A DNA stretch of 64,000 nucleotides from Dallia pectoralis. Its lineage: Eukaryota > Chordata > Actinopteri > Esociformes > Umbridae. Made by a program: the position numbers and the translations under genes. Below, in pieces: positions 10,591-23,110 of this stretch; position 1 is the first letter of the stretch, and every line of letters starts with the position of its first letter. Below the pieces are notes generated by a model. That model had not been told where the DNA came from. It saw nothing but the letters and a program-made list of their open reading frames with translations, and searched no databases. The DNA is taken from positions 4,231,500-4,295,499 of the forward strand of contig CM055744.1 in the NCBI GenBank assembly GCA_029465975.1, given 5' to 3'.

Positions 10591-13277
10591 GTAAGTCACG
10601 GTCAGCTGTCATTGAAACAACTGTAGAACCAGAGACGGTCACCTGATAGACATGGCAGATGAACACTGAAACACTTCGGTTAAATACACCTCATCAACAG
10701 CCCAAAGCTTTCCTTTATTGTGCTCATTTAAACACTGGCCTGTTCTAGTAAATCTAATGCTGTTTCCATTTAAACTCAATGACGGTACCAGTCCAAAGCA
10801 GCTTGGACACTTGTACCCATTCCAGCCTTTGACTGGTGCTGTTATGTGTTAGAGAAACATAATGCATCACGGTGACGACGCGGTTATCTGATGGATATAA
10901 AGGTTGTGAAACGATTAATTTGATTTGGGTTGGTACCAGGTGCTATTGTAATGGATCACTTTGTATGTAAAAATGGCAGAAGCTAATTTGAATCCAAGGC
11001 CGCGGTCATTAGATGTTGACACAGTACATTATGTTGAGTAACTGATTTTCTGTTGTAGAAACGAGGGACTTGACAACTTACAAGTGATTGTTAAGTGACG
11101 ATAATTATCACAGCTTCCTGATACCAGTCTACACCAACGTGTATCTGCAGTTGTGACTGAATGTAAATCAGAAGGTGCCCAGAAACTATAAACAGGTTGA
11201 TGTCATCGCGTTACACCATTTCCTAAGTCATTTACACTGTGTGTGGTGTGTAAACAGCTTTAAAACAAACAACCACCCAGAGCGGACTCCACACCTCACA
11301 ACACTTTAAATGCCCGGAGTACACTGTAAACACTAAACATGGCTGACCTTCCCGTGACCGCGCCAACCTTCACGCTGGCATGGTTTGGTCTTCAATCCGG
11401 TGTCGGCGTCGAGACTTCACCGTGACCTTGGCAAGACGTGTTGGGGATTCCATTTATCTGTTCAGCCTCTGTTGTTTTTATTAGGATATTGGTCCGGTTG
11501 TATTCTCTGGCTGTGCTTACTGTGTCTCTCAGTCTGCCATCGCATACATTTAACATGGCCCCTTTGTCCTATGTCGTGACGTGGAGCTGACATCGTTTGT
11601 CTTCTGAGAGTGCTGTTGATGAATGGAGGAGCTGTTTCAGCCAGCAGACAGGAGTGCAGGTTAGATTCGGATGCTGTCCCTGACTGCTGGGCGAAACAAG
11701 ATGAAGGACGCCCCCAGTGAGATGGGTTATGCCCACGTGCTGGTATCTCCTACTGAAAGACCAGCTTGGAAAGATCAGATGGTCTGTAGTTATGAAGAGC
11801 TGGTGTTCACCAGTGTCAAATGCATTCTGGAATGGAAAGCAGCTTGTCAAATGGGAAGGAGCAAGGGATTGTGGGATTGGGGACATTGCAGACATTGTGT
11901 AGCTAGGCAACTTGTAGCTCACATAGATGTCAGATGGAGGCTAATAAAGTACAGGCTAATCCCCTGGCCCCACCCACCCATTACATTACTGACTCACTAC
12001 CCTGCTGTCATTATTCATGGGTTGTTTATTTAGTTGTCTTGGTATGTCGAGGGCATGTTGATATTGTATATTGGTCTGTTGACAACCTGTTTTGTCTGTG
12101 TTACTGCATCGTGACGTTTGATGTGATTGGTTGTTACGGTGTACTCGGGTTCCTTAGAGATGTGCTGGCCTTTTCTCTGTTTATTCGCTGTGTTTGTTGT
12201 GTGCAAAGCCCAGGTACATTCATGTCATGTCTGGATTTCTGAGCTTTCAAACGGCTTGATATTGAATGGAACAAATGAATGTTTTTTTATCTCATAATGT
12301 AAATGAGTCTTCTAAATATTTCCCCCCACCTTCTGAGGACGAGCGCTATTTACATATCCAGTTTGGCTTTTAATACTCGTGGAAATAGAAACGTTTGTCT
12401 AATTTTCCAATTATTTTAATTTTAAATATGTGCATTTGGATAAGCAGCGCGGTGAATTTCATTTTGTTATCGCCGACACGAATTACACGAATGGAAGATA
12501 ACAGGAAAATAAACGACGTTCCTTGATAGTTTTGTCTCAGCGAAGTATTTGATGAATATGACAGACAAGCCTCGGCATGTAAATTCATTCCTAAACTCGC
12601 AATTACCAGGCACTTTTAAATATTGATTAAAGAAGACAAGGACACAGACATAAAGCACTTAGGAATGCATGAAGCCCGCAGCTTTTGAAACAGTGCCATT
12701 ATCAACTACTTTTGAACCTTTAGTGCTGCTCTTCCCACTAACTGCCGTCTGCTGATGGGAAACGGTGTCATTTCATTTCTGCTGATATTGCATGAGGGGT
12801 GTTCGCCATGGATGTGTGTTGAAATAATCAATTAGCAATGGTCATCGCTGATGTACGCTCACAATGTAAGCCCTGCGTGGAAAAATGTATTCTGGCACTT
12901 TGTTTAAAAGCACTTATAGCCACCTTTTTTATGATCATGTCTGTCAGAGGAAAAAGTACATTTCCCTATACCGTGATAAAGATTTGATTAAAAGCAATCG
13001 CACATTTCTATAGAATGTAGGAAAGTAATTGATTATCCGTTTAAATGTGTGGCATTTTCAAAGACCTGAGGCTAAGTGATTACTTTACATAACCTCCCGT
13101 TCCCCAAGTGATCATTTTCCATGGACATGAACAGATACACGGACATATTATTTCTGCACTGACAACATGTCGTCTGTCACTCGAACAAACTTCCCACACT
13201 TAAAGTGACAATTAGCAGACTGAACTTAGGTATCTGTCAGTAGTTCTATAGCTACTGTTTCCAGCCTCCCCAAACTG
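10591..13277. other. Single-copy intronic stretch
   Basis: No gene is supported. Overlapping open frames at 11569-12242 lie on both strands and match no recognised family. A conserved-element-like block lies at 12290-12620. Confidence 0.5.
12290..12620. promoter_or_regulatory. Candidate conserved non-coding element
   Basis: A unique segment with TAAATGAGTC, TTTACATATCC, TCTAATTTTCCAATTATT and TGCATTTGGATAA-like motifs resembling POU/homeodomain/bZIP sites. The call is by composition and lack of repeats only. Confidence 0.3.
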
Positions 13278-13278
13278 G

Positions 13279-13459
13279 CCCTGTCTGTCTGTAGGCCCTG
13301 TTTGTCTGTAGGCCCTGTTTGTCTGTAGGCCCTGTCTGTCTGTAGGCCCTGTCTGTCTGTAGGCCCTGTCTGTCTGTAGGCCCTGTCTGTCTGTAGGCCC
13401 TGTCTGTCTGTAGGCCCTGTCTGTCTGTAGGCCCTGTCTGTCTGTAGGCCCTGTCTGTC
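13279..13459. repeat. 17-bp tandem array, about 11 copies
   Basis: The unit is CTGTCTGTCTGTAGGCC; two or three early copies read CTGTTTG. The period is not a multiple of three and the unit lacks stops, so long open frames such as 13212-13481 (-) are artefacts. Confidence 0.95.
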
Positions 13460-14749
13460 GGCCCATGCCACTGTTTGTCAATTAGCCGAAAGGTTGCGGT
13501 GTCCGTCTCACAGACACATAGCGGTCTGTATTCGGTCTGAAATCAAACTACAAGCCGTCCACAGTTGATCTGTCATACGTCCCCTGGCTTCCATTCTGAG
13601 CAAACACAGGACGGACATGGTCGTTGCCTCACAGTCACTTTGAGATTCCTCACGTAGCCCGGAGTGCCACATGGGGAGCCTGTATGTTCGTAAGCTCAGT
13701 GAGAGAGCCAAGCCACAGTTCTACTTATCCCAGCGCCCCCCCAGAACCGCTGTATCTGTTCCACCTGCTGTTAAGGAGCGGCAAACGCTGGTGACCCGAG
13801 GGACGCCATTAATGACACACACACACAGCACGTCGTTTATTCTGTCCGTCCTCCGGATTTCCATGATCATAATGATAACCACTCCGACGTGGCAAATCTG
13901 ATATTATCTGTATTTACCATACGGTGGAGTGGCGTAAACGTGGGAGATACATGCCTGTCTACCTGTTCTAGCTGTGACACAGGCCATTCAGGGCACCGTT
14001 GGCCACTGTGGTAATAGAGATACTGCAGGACTGTTATGTAAAATACTATGATATGTAAAAACACACACAAACAGCTCTAGCCGCTATCTGCCACTGTTCA
14101 ACTCCATTTCACTTGTATGCAAATGGCATTATCTGAATTGTGCCATTTCAATATTCAAATATAAATACAAAACAATTGAAAGCTGCACGGCTCTAACTAT
14201 TTGCATTCGTCTCTGTTTGTTACTGTGTAACAGAGATTACTGGTCAGAGAAAGTGAGGGTGACTTGGTTGAGTGACATGAAAAGAAATCTTCCGTTTTTT
14301 TTTACAGCAAATGAAACGACCGTGTTAATGTGAACGCACTACCATGTCATAGTTGTATGTTATTCAGTATTCTGCCGTAACATACATCAACAGTTGCCTG
14401 GAAGGCCAAGTTCTCCGACCCCTATATGTTTTACTGAAATAATCCAACATCCTTGAACGGCTACTCAGTTGCTGATTGGCCAGTTCTTTTGGAGGGGGCA
14501 TGGTGTTGCTTTATGGGGTACAGCATGAGAGATGCTATTGGCTCCTCCCCTCTCTTCTCCTCTCATTTTAGTTTGGGAACGGGCCTGGAGGTCAGGCGTC
14601 AGAAGGACAGATGGAGAGACGGGTTGACATGGAGGTGTGTGTGTGTGTGTGTTGAGCGGGGCGGTACCCAACCAGTATTTGACAGGGTTTAACATGGTGA
14701 AAGATTGCCAGAGTGAGCTGTGACATCTGTAGCAAGTACCAACACGGAC

Positions 14750-14995
14750 TGTAATTAAGTGGAATCAGCTGTTTTTAATTGTATTTGCTGTTTAATAACA
14801 GGGCTGTAATGAATCATTTAAGGGAAAGGGGTGCCGGCGTACCCTTTCTCTTCTGTGTTTAAATTTAGCCAGTGTCACTGTCCGGCACTGTGATTAATTG
14901 GATTCCACTCTTGACTATACATCTCCATGAAATATCTCTTTCCATCTGTCATTAAACTTCCCATGGAAATTGGTTCTATATTTCCAATCAGGTAC
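14750..14995. promoter_or_regulatory. Candidate conserved non-coding element
   Basis: Unique sequence with GTAATTAAGTGG, TTTTTAATTGTATTTGC, AATGAATCATTTAAG and GTGATTAATTGG. Repeated TAATT cores and no repeat content are the basis; conservation was not tested. Confidence 0.3.
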
Positions 14996-17439
14996 TGCGG
15001 ACGTGCTGGGGGGGGCTATATTATCAGCATGTGGCGTTGACCATGGAGAGGACCATCTGAGGTGGCTGTTCTGGCAGCTATTGATCTCTGTGTGTGCTCA
15101 TTCCAAAATGACATTGACCCAGTCTGCCTGATAATAGGATATAGTGCCCCATGAATGCTTATGGTCAGTGGATATTAGACTTGAGTCTGCTGCTGCTAGA
15201 TCTGAGAGAGGTCTGGGCCTAAACAGTGAACACTGACCAGTCAGCCAGAGATTAGCTGGCCTGTCAAGGAAGGTTAGGCCTTCATTTCTTCATCCAATCC
15301 TTGTGAGTCTTTCACTGACGAACTTGGGAACACAGAACTGTTACTGAAGCTCAGCTTTTGAGCTAGTGTCTCTCCATCTCTTCATTTACACCTCAGTGAA
15401 CACAAGCTGTTGTTTTCAATCGCGGTGGTCAAATCGAGTAATGTTTGCACTACAGATTTCAAATAGAACTTTACTTTTGAAAAATATCTCAGGGTTTCCA
15501 TGGTAATTAGGTGATTGATTATTTATTTACTGTTTAGTGGTTTCCAGGGTGATCTTCTCGTGTAGCGACGAGCAACACAGTCATTAAGAAAGCAAATTAG
15601 ACAGGGCTTTCATAGTCATTTATACTGTGTAAACTACCCAACGGTTTTGTACTTGTGTAGGTTTTCTAGTTAAATATTAGAGCGTTAAGCTATTGGGATG
15701 CATCACTTCTGTTTCCTCTTCAACATTGATGATCATTCTTTTTGTTTAATTATTAATGTGGAAGTGTTGAATTATTGAATGAAGTTAATTTCTGATCAAA
15801 TGAATATTAAAACTGTGAAATATTCATGATGGATGTTTGAAGCGATCACATTGCAGGGACATTAGCATAATCACCGAGAGACATGGCAAAAGGAAGCCCT
15901 GAGTCAAGCATACGAGGTCTGACTGACCACTTGGTGGTTTGGCCGTTAGTTTCTTTTAGATGTTTCTCCAGGGTCAGTTAATAGAGTATAACCGAGTTTA
16001 GATGCCTGTCTGTGTGCTTCCTGTTCTGACCAGGGTCATAGAGCGGTTTAACTCAGGGCCCCAGGTGATGGCAGGCGGCGCAGGGGGGGGTAGGGGGGTC
16101 TTCGTCTGCATGTGATCTGTCACATTTCGCCTGTCTGCAGCTGACTCCAGATCAGTCAGAGGGCAAGAGGTGAAAGGTGCAGAGATACATTGAGCTCTGT
16201 GTAGGGGCTTCTTTCAACTCTGATTGACAGGTCGAGGTCCAATGAGGAGCATTGTTCCATGTTCTTTTGATAAACTCTTCTCATTATATCTCGTCTGACA
16301 GTACAACTTGCTAAACTGAGAGGAGATTTGGTTGAGCAGAGCTGTTGTTGAAAACATTTTCTTTTGGGGATTTTATCTTACTTCAAAGTATTAGCAGAGA
16401 AATCTACTATAGCCCTGGCTTGAATCTACTGTTTTCATTAATCGGTTTTCTCTTTGTTTAATATCACATTCAGACCATTTCTGATATTTTTTCAGAGGTC
16501 TTTAGTTTTTTCTTGCAATTGCCCTATTGTGTAAATAAAATATGGAAATCTGAAAAAAAATAAACCATTACTGGGACCATAATGAAAAGCACCTTAAAAT
16601 ATGGTTCCATTAATGATGTTTTAAATGTTAATGTCTGTTGAGAGCATAATAAAGAAGACATGAAAGACTCACTATTCAAAATCTGATAGCCAGGGAGAAG
16701 CAAATGATTTCAAATATTTGATATTTAAATTATTTTCAAATGAACAGAGAGAACGGAGCGGCGCGAAGGCGAGTGGCTTCCCCTGGTGATACTGGGGGCT
16801 CCTTTGTTTCCTTGGTGTGTCTCTGGCTCATTAATGTTCTGCGCATGTGAAGGAACCAGCAGCGCTGTTCTCCACACAACCCATGGCAGTTTGCTGTGTG
16901 AGACCCCCGGCCCCCGAGGCCCCGACACATACATGCAGAACACACAGAAATCAGCCTTTTAAAGTCCACCGGCTCTTTCGGGGAGGGACGGCCGCCGAGC
17001 GGTCCTGTTTAAAATTACAATAGTCTAATTAACTCGACCCCTGTGTCACCGCTGCTGGCCCACCGCTTTCTGTCTGAAATGCCTTTGTCTTCACGAGGTC
17101 CAAAAATACGGAAACGCCTCAACCCCTTCGATGAGATTCGCTAATGGCAATTATTTTTTTAATAAACTAATTAAATCCAGGCAACGTTTCTATTTTTTCC
17201 CCCACTTCTTCCTTGGAATTCTTGGGGGATTCCTCATTTGGGTATAGCAGTGTGAGGACCTTCCAGCACTGTTAGTCGTTTAAAATATTATATACAATTA
17301 TAGAAAACGGTCTGTTTGTGCTCAACCTGATTTCATTTCAAACACGCTTAATTACACTCAGTCTCCAGTGATGTCAGTCCCAGATGCCTCATCCATCCCT
17401 GTGGTCCCCGTAACCTCTGGACCTCATACTCTGTGGGTA

Positions 17440-17635
17440 AAGACGGAGAGACGCACGGACAGACAGACGCATGGACAAACATAGAGACCGACAGAGAGAT
17501 AAAAGGAAAGACGGATACATTTAGTCAGACAGAGAAGCGGGACAGACAGACAGACAGAGAAACAGACAGACGAACAGAAGAACAGATAAAGAAACGGACA
17601 GAAGTACAGACATTTCGGACAGACAGAGAGACTCT
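17440..17635. repeat. Degenerate (GACA)n-rich purine stretch
   Basis: Runs of GACAGACAGACAGA are interspersed with AGAGA and AACAGA for about 195 bp, almost entirely purines plus C on the + strand. Confidence 0.8.
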
Positions 17636-18774
17636 GGGTTGTACTCATTTGATAAACTTTCTTAGCGAGATAACAATTTCATCTTTCTTGCTCCACAATA
17701 GCCACGTTTCACAGAGGGATTCTGCACTTTGCCTACGGCCCATTGCCACTATTTGATACTCTAATCTAAAGGAAGTGGGAGCGAGAGGAAAAAACAACAA
17801 AAAAAGTGTAATGACCGAACTGGAAACGTCTTTCTGTTCTATTATCCTTCTGTTGGTGATTAAGGTCTATAGGGAGATAATTAAGCTTTAGTCTTGAGTT
17901 AATGAAACAAAATCGTCTCTCTTCTTCAGAAAGGAAGGGCAGATCTTTTGTGCTGCTATCAGTAGACATCTCCCACCCTTGACGAGGCACATTGAGAATT
18001 GGTTTAGTTTTAGGGTTGCACTCCCCTCCGCACTCCTCCCCTCTCTCTGGCCTGTCAGTCCGGGGCTGATTTGAAGGATCTCTCACCAGACCTGGAGTCT
18101 CTCCCCCTCTCATCGGCACTGCTGGAATCAGAGCGCCGTGTTCGGAGGCAGGTAGGGAATGAAAACAGCATTAAATGAAAACATCACATGTCCTCTGGGA
18201 TGTGTGCTGAATGGGCCCAGAGAACCACCTCAGCACGCGCTGGGCCTGAGACACTGAGGTAAATAACCGCCAGCACCACTCCCAAGATGTATCCACGAAT
18301 GACACCTATCCATACCGATTACAGATGAATAAAATGCACGCATGCTTTTAATTTGCTGTCGACCTACTAAAGACAACAACACAGAGGCCATGCGTATCAA
18401 TTGGCATTGTGACAACTTTGGAAATGTGAAAGTGAACCGTAGACCAGTCCCGGCTTGCATTGAGCCTGGAAGCCCAGAGTTATGGCCGGAGAGCACATAT
18501 TTGACTGTCCTGGTGGAAGTTCACATCTGGTGTGTGGTGCTGAGCTGGTCTACCCCTCCCCTGACAACGCTCTCACGTTTCATCATCTGTTCTCCAGCGC
18601 CGAGCCACTCCGCTATAAGTTGGCCGCTCTGGATCCATCTGTTGTTATTATTTTCCATTGATAATTGGCTTGAACAATGGAATGCCTGTGTCCCCTGCCT
18701 TTGAAACCTTAAACCCTGTTTATTTTCCAGAGGTCTCGTTACTTCTTTCTGAACCTCTCGCCTTCGCCCTATCT

Positions 18775-18958
18775 CCCTTGCGCTTTCTCTCACTCTCTCT
18801 AACTCTCTCTCTCTCTCTCTCTGGCCTCCCTTCTCTCTCTCACTCTCTCTCTCTCTGGCCTCCCTTCTCACTCTCTCTCTCACTCTCTCTCTAACTCTCT
18901 CTCTAACTCTCTCACTCTCTCTCTGGCCTTCCTTCTCTCTCTAACTCTCACACTCTCC
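18775..18958. repeat. (CT)n-rich polypyrimidine tract
   Basis: CTCTCTCT runs broken by CTGGCCTCCCTT and CTAACT blocks, near-pure pyrimidine on the + strand. The blocks CTCTGGCCTCCCTTCT repeat about every 40 bp. Confidence 0.85.
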
Positions 18959-20317
18959 CCCCAGTAGTTCCTCGTGAGCCCAGTGTCTGAACCCCCCTCT
19001 CCCCTAGCTCAATATCTTCTTTTACCCCTTCTACTTTTGACAATGACAGGTTTGACTGGGCACGTCAGTATAGCCACTCAGCATCTAAAGCTGGGCTCCA
19101 GATTTTCTTGGGTGCTCAGCTCCCGTTTCTCTCCGGTTCACTTGAAGTTTTTGGCAGATTCAGGAGGAGACGGCAGGAGTTTCTGCGTTCATATCCCAAG
19201 AGAGAGGGACTGTTAGTATGAGCGAGGAGAAAATGCGAGGGAGAAGCAGGGGAAAGATGGAGATCCACTCTGTATGGGCTGGGTGACTGTGGCTGTTCTC
19301 TATTGCAATCTGTTCTCTTTTCCTGGCTATAGAGTTTTTCCATATTCATCCACTAGGTGTCCACAGATAGGAGTTTGGGAGTGAGCTGAGACCGGGGAGA
19401 TGAAGGCTTTGCAGTTTAAGAGCATTGTGATACTTTCACTGAACACATTTTCAACCCACCAAAAAGTTAAATTTCATTTGAAGTATGAAACTGTAATTAT
19501 GTGTTTTTCTTTGATAGAAGGAGCTTTTTGTTTTCGGGTAATTATGTATTTTGTCATAGTGTCAACTCAAGTGAGAAGCTGAAGTTTAAACATTACTAAG
19601 ATTTTATTATTGATTTCTGAAATGTGTTCTAAAACACGTTGTCCAATAGGCACGCGTTTGTAATTGCGACTGACTTTGGCGACTGTGTAACACTGAGGCA
19701 ACAATAAAAGCGTCATACTGATTGTGTGACCGTTGGGATGTTTGTTCAGTTGTTCTGGTTCTGATGAAACCTGGACAGGTAGCACTGGGCTTTCTGCAGA
19801 TGCCTGCTCCACTCTCCCTGTACTCTGCCAGTCCTTCATTTGCTGAGTGTTTGTGTTTATGCAAAGGGGCCTCTTCCTGCATATTTAATCTAGAGCAAGG
19901 CATTGGCTTTTGTTGTGTTTAGACCACATACCTCCAGTCCCTCTGAACACTGCCGTCAGGGCTCTGTTCAGCTGTCTCGCACTCTTCCAACTACTGCGGC
20001 TACACGGCTCACTGACATTTCTTCTGCCCGAGAAGGGGATTGTAAAAGTCTTGTTAAACCTTGGTGAATCTACATGAAGGTTTCTACATGAAACTACGGC
20101 TCACTGTTAGCGGGTAAGTCAGTAAAGATTTTAATGGTTCTTTTTTCCTCTGCCCTGTTGAATCTGTGTATGCTGTAGGTGTACTGTACAGAGAGGAGAG
20201 TTTTTTAGTTTTCAGAAAAGTTGGGAGTTCTGCAGATCCGGAGATTTGTATCGCAGGCTTCAGACGGATCGCCTCGCACGCAAGACGCATGCGTTGTGTG
20301 ACCTTCCCTAAACAGCA

Positions 20318-20398
20318 CGTGTGTCTGTGTGCGTGTGTGTGTCTGTGTGCGTCTGTGTGCGTCTGTGCTCTTTTGCCTCTGTGTGTCTGTGCGTCGGC
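20318..20398. repeat. GTGTCTGTGTGCGTCTGT microsatellite
   Basis: Imperfect GTGTGC/GTCTGT repeats of about 80 bp. Confidence 0.75.
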
Positions 20399-21571
20399 CC
20401 CAATCTTTTTCTCTAGCCCAATAAGGACAAGCTCTGTGGCTGGCAAATTGAGAATGTGTTTCTCTGGCGGGCAAAGGTTTCAGTTCCTCTTGGTTTCTCT
20501 CCCTTCGTCTTTGCCCAGGGAAATCTGCTGGTAACTGATGTAGTAGCGCGCAGGATTTGTGATCGGTGAATAGAGCAATGAGGTACTGGGACCTGGGAAG
20601 GTGAAACGTGGATATAGAAGGAGAGCAATGACAATCCCGTTTGACAGGGAAGAAAGGAATTGTCCCTATAAATAGCATTGGTTAAACTGTCTGCAGGTTA
20701 GTATCAGAGTACCTCTATTATTAGTCCTTATTGTCATCTGTGTGCATCAAGGGGCTGCTCTTCATCCATCCTCTGTCTCCCCATCTGGACAAAACGTCTC
20801 AACAGGAGAAAGCAAATGACAAAGTAATACTTTGTGTTGTTTGCTTCATGTACCACTAGATTGGAGCTTGTGTGCAGCCAGGGAAGCAGTTTGGGTATCC
20901 AGAGGAAGGGAATGCGCTCTCCCAAAAACTCTGTTAACATTTAAATAGTGTAAAGAAATGTGCCGCCTTGTTTGTTTTGGGTCAGGAGTGAAATTCCACT
21001 TCCTTGGTATTAAGGCAGCAAAGCTGTCTCTATGTACTCTGGGTACTTTGTTCTTAGCTCAGCAAAACGTGAGGGTCGAAAGAATCTCTAGGATTAGACG
21101 GGCTGACATTCGGCAGGCTTCACTGCTGCACTTTCAGTTCACAGAGAGTAAGAGGGGCGCCGACTACAAATGGGTTTGAGAGGAGTTAGTTTTTTAATTG
21201 GTCGGTTTTAAGCTTGTTTGCGTGTTCGAAAGTGCTGTTGTTAACAGTGCGCGTTGTACAGTAATGCCACAATCCCTGCCAGTTGTGTCGAGAAGAGAAA
21301 AAAATGTCAATTATAAAGCCCATTTATGAGTTATGTAATCAGAGTCTCTTAATAAAGCTTGAAAGAAATGAATAAAAGAACGACTGTTCCGTCAGCCTTT
21401 TTAGTCAATCGCATGCAAACTGCTGCATTCGTTTCAAAATGAGTCACGTCTAGATCTTCTTGTGTATCACTGCACAGTGGCATGGAAAATATTTGGCATA
21501 CACACCCTAAAAACAAATACTAGTGTCCTGAATATAGATCTCCCTCACGGTGCACCGTCTATCCTGTTAAA

Positions 21572-21926
21572 CGCCCTCGTATCAACGCCCTAGTATCAAC
21601 GCCCTTGTATCAGCGCCCTCGTATCAACGCCCTCGTATCACCGCCCTCGTATCAACGCCCTCGTATCACCGCCCTCGTATCAACGCCCTCGTATCAACGC
21701 CCTCGTATCAGCGCCCTCGTATCAACGCCCTCGTATCACCGCCCTCGTATCAACGCCCTCGTATCACCGCCCTCGTATCAACGCCCTGTATCAACGCCCT
21801 CGTATCAACGCCCTCGTATCAACGCCCTAGTATCAACGCCCTAGTATCAACGCCCTCGTATCAACGCCCTCGTATCAACGCCCTCGTATCAACGCCCTCG
21901 TATTAACGCCCTCGTATCAACACCCT
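21572..21926. repeat. 14-bp tandem array, about 25 copies
   Basis: The unit is CGCCCTCGTATCAA, with frequent variants ending CAC or CAG and some TAGTATC copies. One copy near 21785 has lost a base. Each unit holds two CpG dinucleotides. Confidence 0.95.
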
Positions 21927-22109
21927 GGTTTTATCTTTACTAAGCTCTTAACGTTCATACCAACGCTATGTTCTGCTTTTATGTAAATGCATCCAGTCTG
22001 TGGGATGATCAATAGACAGACCCTTGAAGAACGATGCCACTATCGTCACTAAGTGATCGAAACACGCCGGCTGGGCTTCAGGGACAGTGGGTGAGGGGAA
22101 CCGGCGCAT

Positions 22110-22290
22110 CCTATTGACAGCCGTCGAGTTAGGCATTCATTAATATGCTAATGAAGTGTGAAAGTTCATTAACGACCCGCCACAGAAGTAGCCACCGATA
22201 TCGTATCGAGTACGCTCCGAGTAATTAATGGGATAACTTTACTTTGTGGTAAATATTCATGGGCTCTTCTTTTCTCCGCGACTGGTGTGA
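22110..22290. promoter_or_regulatory. Candidate conserved non-coding element
   Basis: Unique sequence with GGCATTCATTAATATGC, TAATGAAGTGTG, TTCATTAACGACC and GAGTAATTAATGGG. It is dense in ATTA/TAAT cores next to GC-balanced sequence. Confidence 0.3.
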
Positions 22291-22524
22291 GGAGAGTATG
22301 GTGGCGTTCCATTAACCGAGCTGAAGGGCCATCCAGGTGGACACGCTGCCTGTTATTAGGATTGGGCGCGTTTCAGTGGAGAGGTATTAATGCATATGTG
22401 ATCCTGCAACCAAGCCAGAGGCGGCCTGATAACGTACACTACCTGGAACATGAGAGGGTATTACGGAGCGTATTGTGAGGCAGTGACCTGCTCACGCAAA
22501 GGGGCTCCACTTTACTGTTCTATG

Positions 22525-22557
<33 letters not shown>
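22525..22557. repeat. (CA)n microsatellite
   Basis: About 16 uninterrupted AC dinucleotides. Confidence 0.95.
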
Positions 22558-22559
<2 letters not shown>

Positions 22560-22756
22560 GAGTTTGTCTTTGTTCACATTCAACAACATACATTCATAGC
22601 ACTTGAACAGCCCTAACCGAGAATAATATATTGGGATGATATTAAACATTAGTATACATCACAGTCCAGAACATTAATGCATGTGTAGTGGAACATAAAG
22701 ATTAGGAAAATGACACTTGTTTTGTTGGTGAGGCAACTATTATTTAAATGAGAGAA

Positions 22757-22860
22757 CACTTATTTACTTAACCTTTATTTAACCAGAAACAATCCTTTGA
22801 GACAGAGTCTCTTTTGTAATGGAGACCTGGGCAGAAACAGGCAGTGGAAATCAATACAGC
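22757..22860. mobile_element. Teleost dispersed repeat fragment (TTTATTTAACCAG family)
   Basis: CCTTTATTTAACCAGAAAC, TTTGAGACAGAGTCTCTT and GGAGACCTGGGCAGAAAC resemble a common fish non-autonomous element whose consensus has TTTATTTAACCAGG, a GAGACA...TCTC stem and GACCTGGCCA. Superfamily uncertain. Confidence 0.5.
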
Positions 22861-22964
22861 GTTACACGCTTTTGGCATTCCAGACGGTTCCTCATCCCTT
22901 AGGTAGTTCATGGCGGTGGTTCTCACATGTCTCCTGGGTACTCCTGGACGTTCCACATATTAGA

Positions 22965-23110
22965 CGTATTCCAGATCTAGTGCAGCTGAATCAACTTGTT
23001 AAGTAATTATCAAGCCCATGACTGCTCCATTCAGTTGAGCTGGTTCACAGCTACTACACAACTGTTTGCTGTCTGGGGGACGTAGAAAAGCTTTGAGAAC
23101 CAATGGTCTA
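22965..23110. mobile_element. Possible hAT/Charlie-type MITE fragment
   Basis: CAGCTGAATCAACTTGTTAA, AGTTGAGCTGGTTCACAGC and GCTTTGAGAACCAATGG resemble a fish MITE that reads ...GATTCA...AGTTG... and ends TTTGAGAACC. The ends are eroded. Confidence 0.35.

Larger units (their letters stand above)
13460..21571. other. Single-copy intronic stretch with scattered microsatellites
   Basis: No exon or RNA gene is supported. The segment holds degenerate GACA and CT runs, a CTGTGTG run near 20320-20400, a G-rich run at 16081-16100 and an AT-rich block at 14750-14995 that looks like a conserved element. Confidence 0.5.
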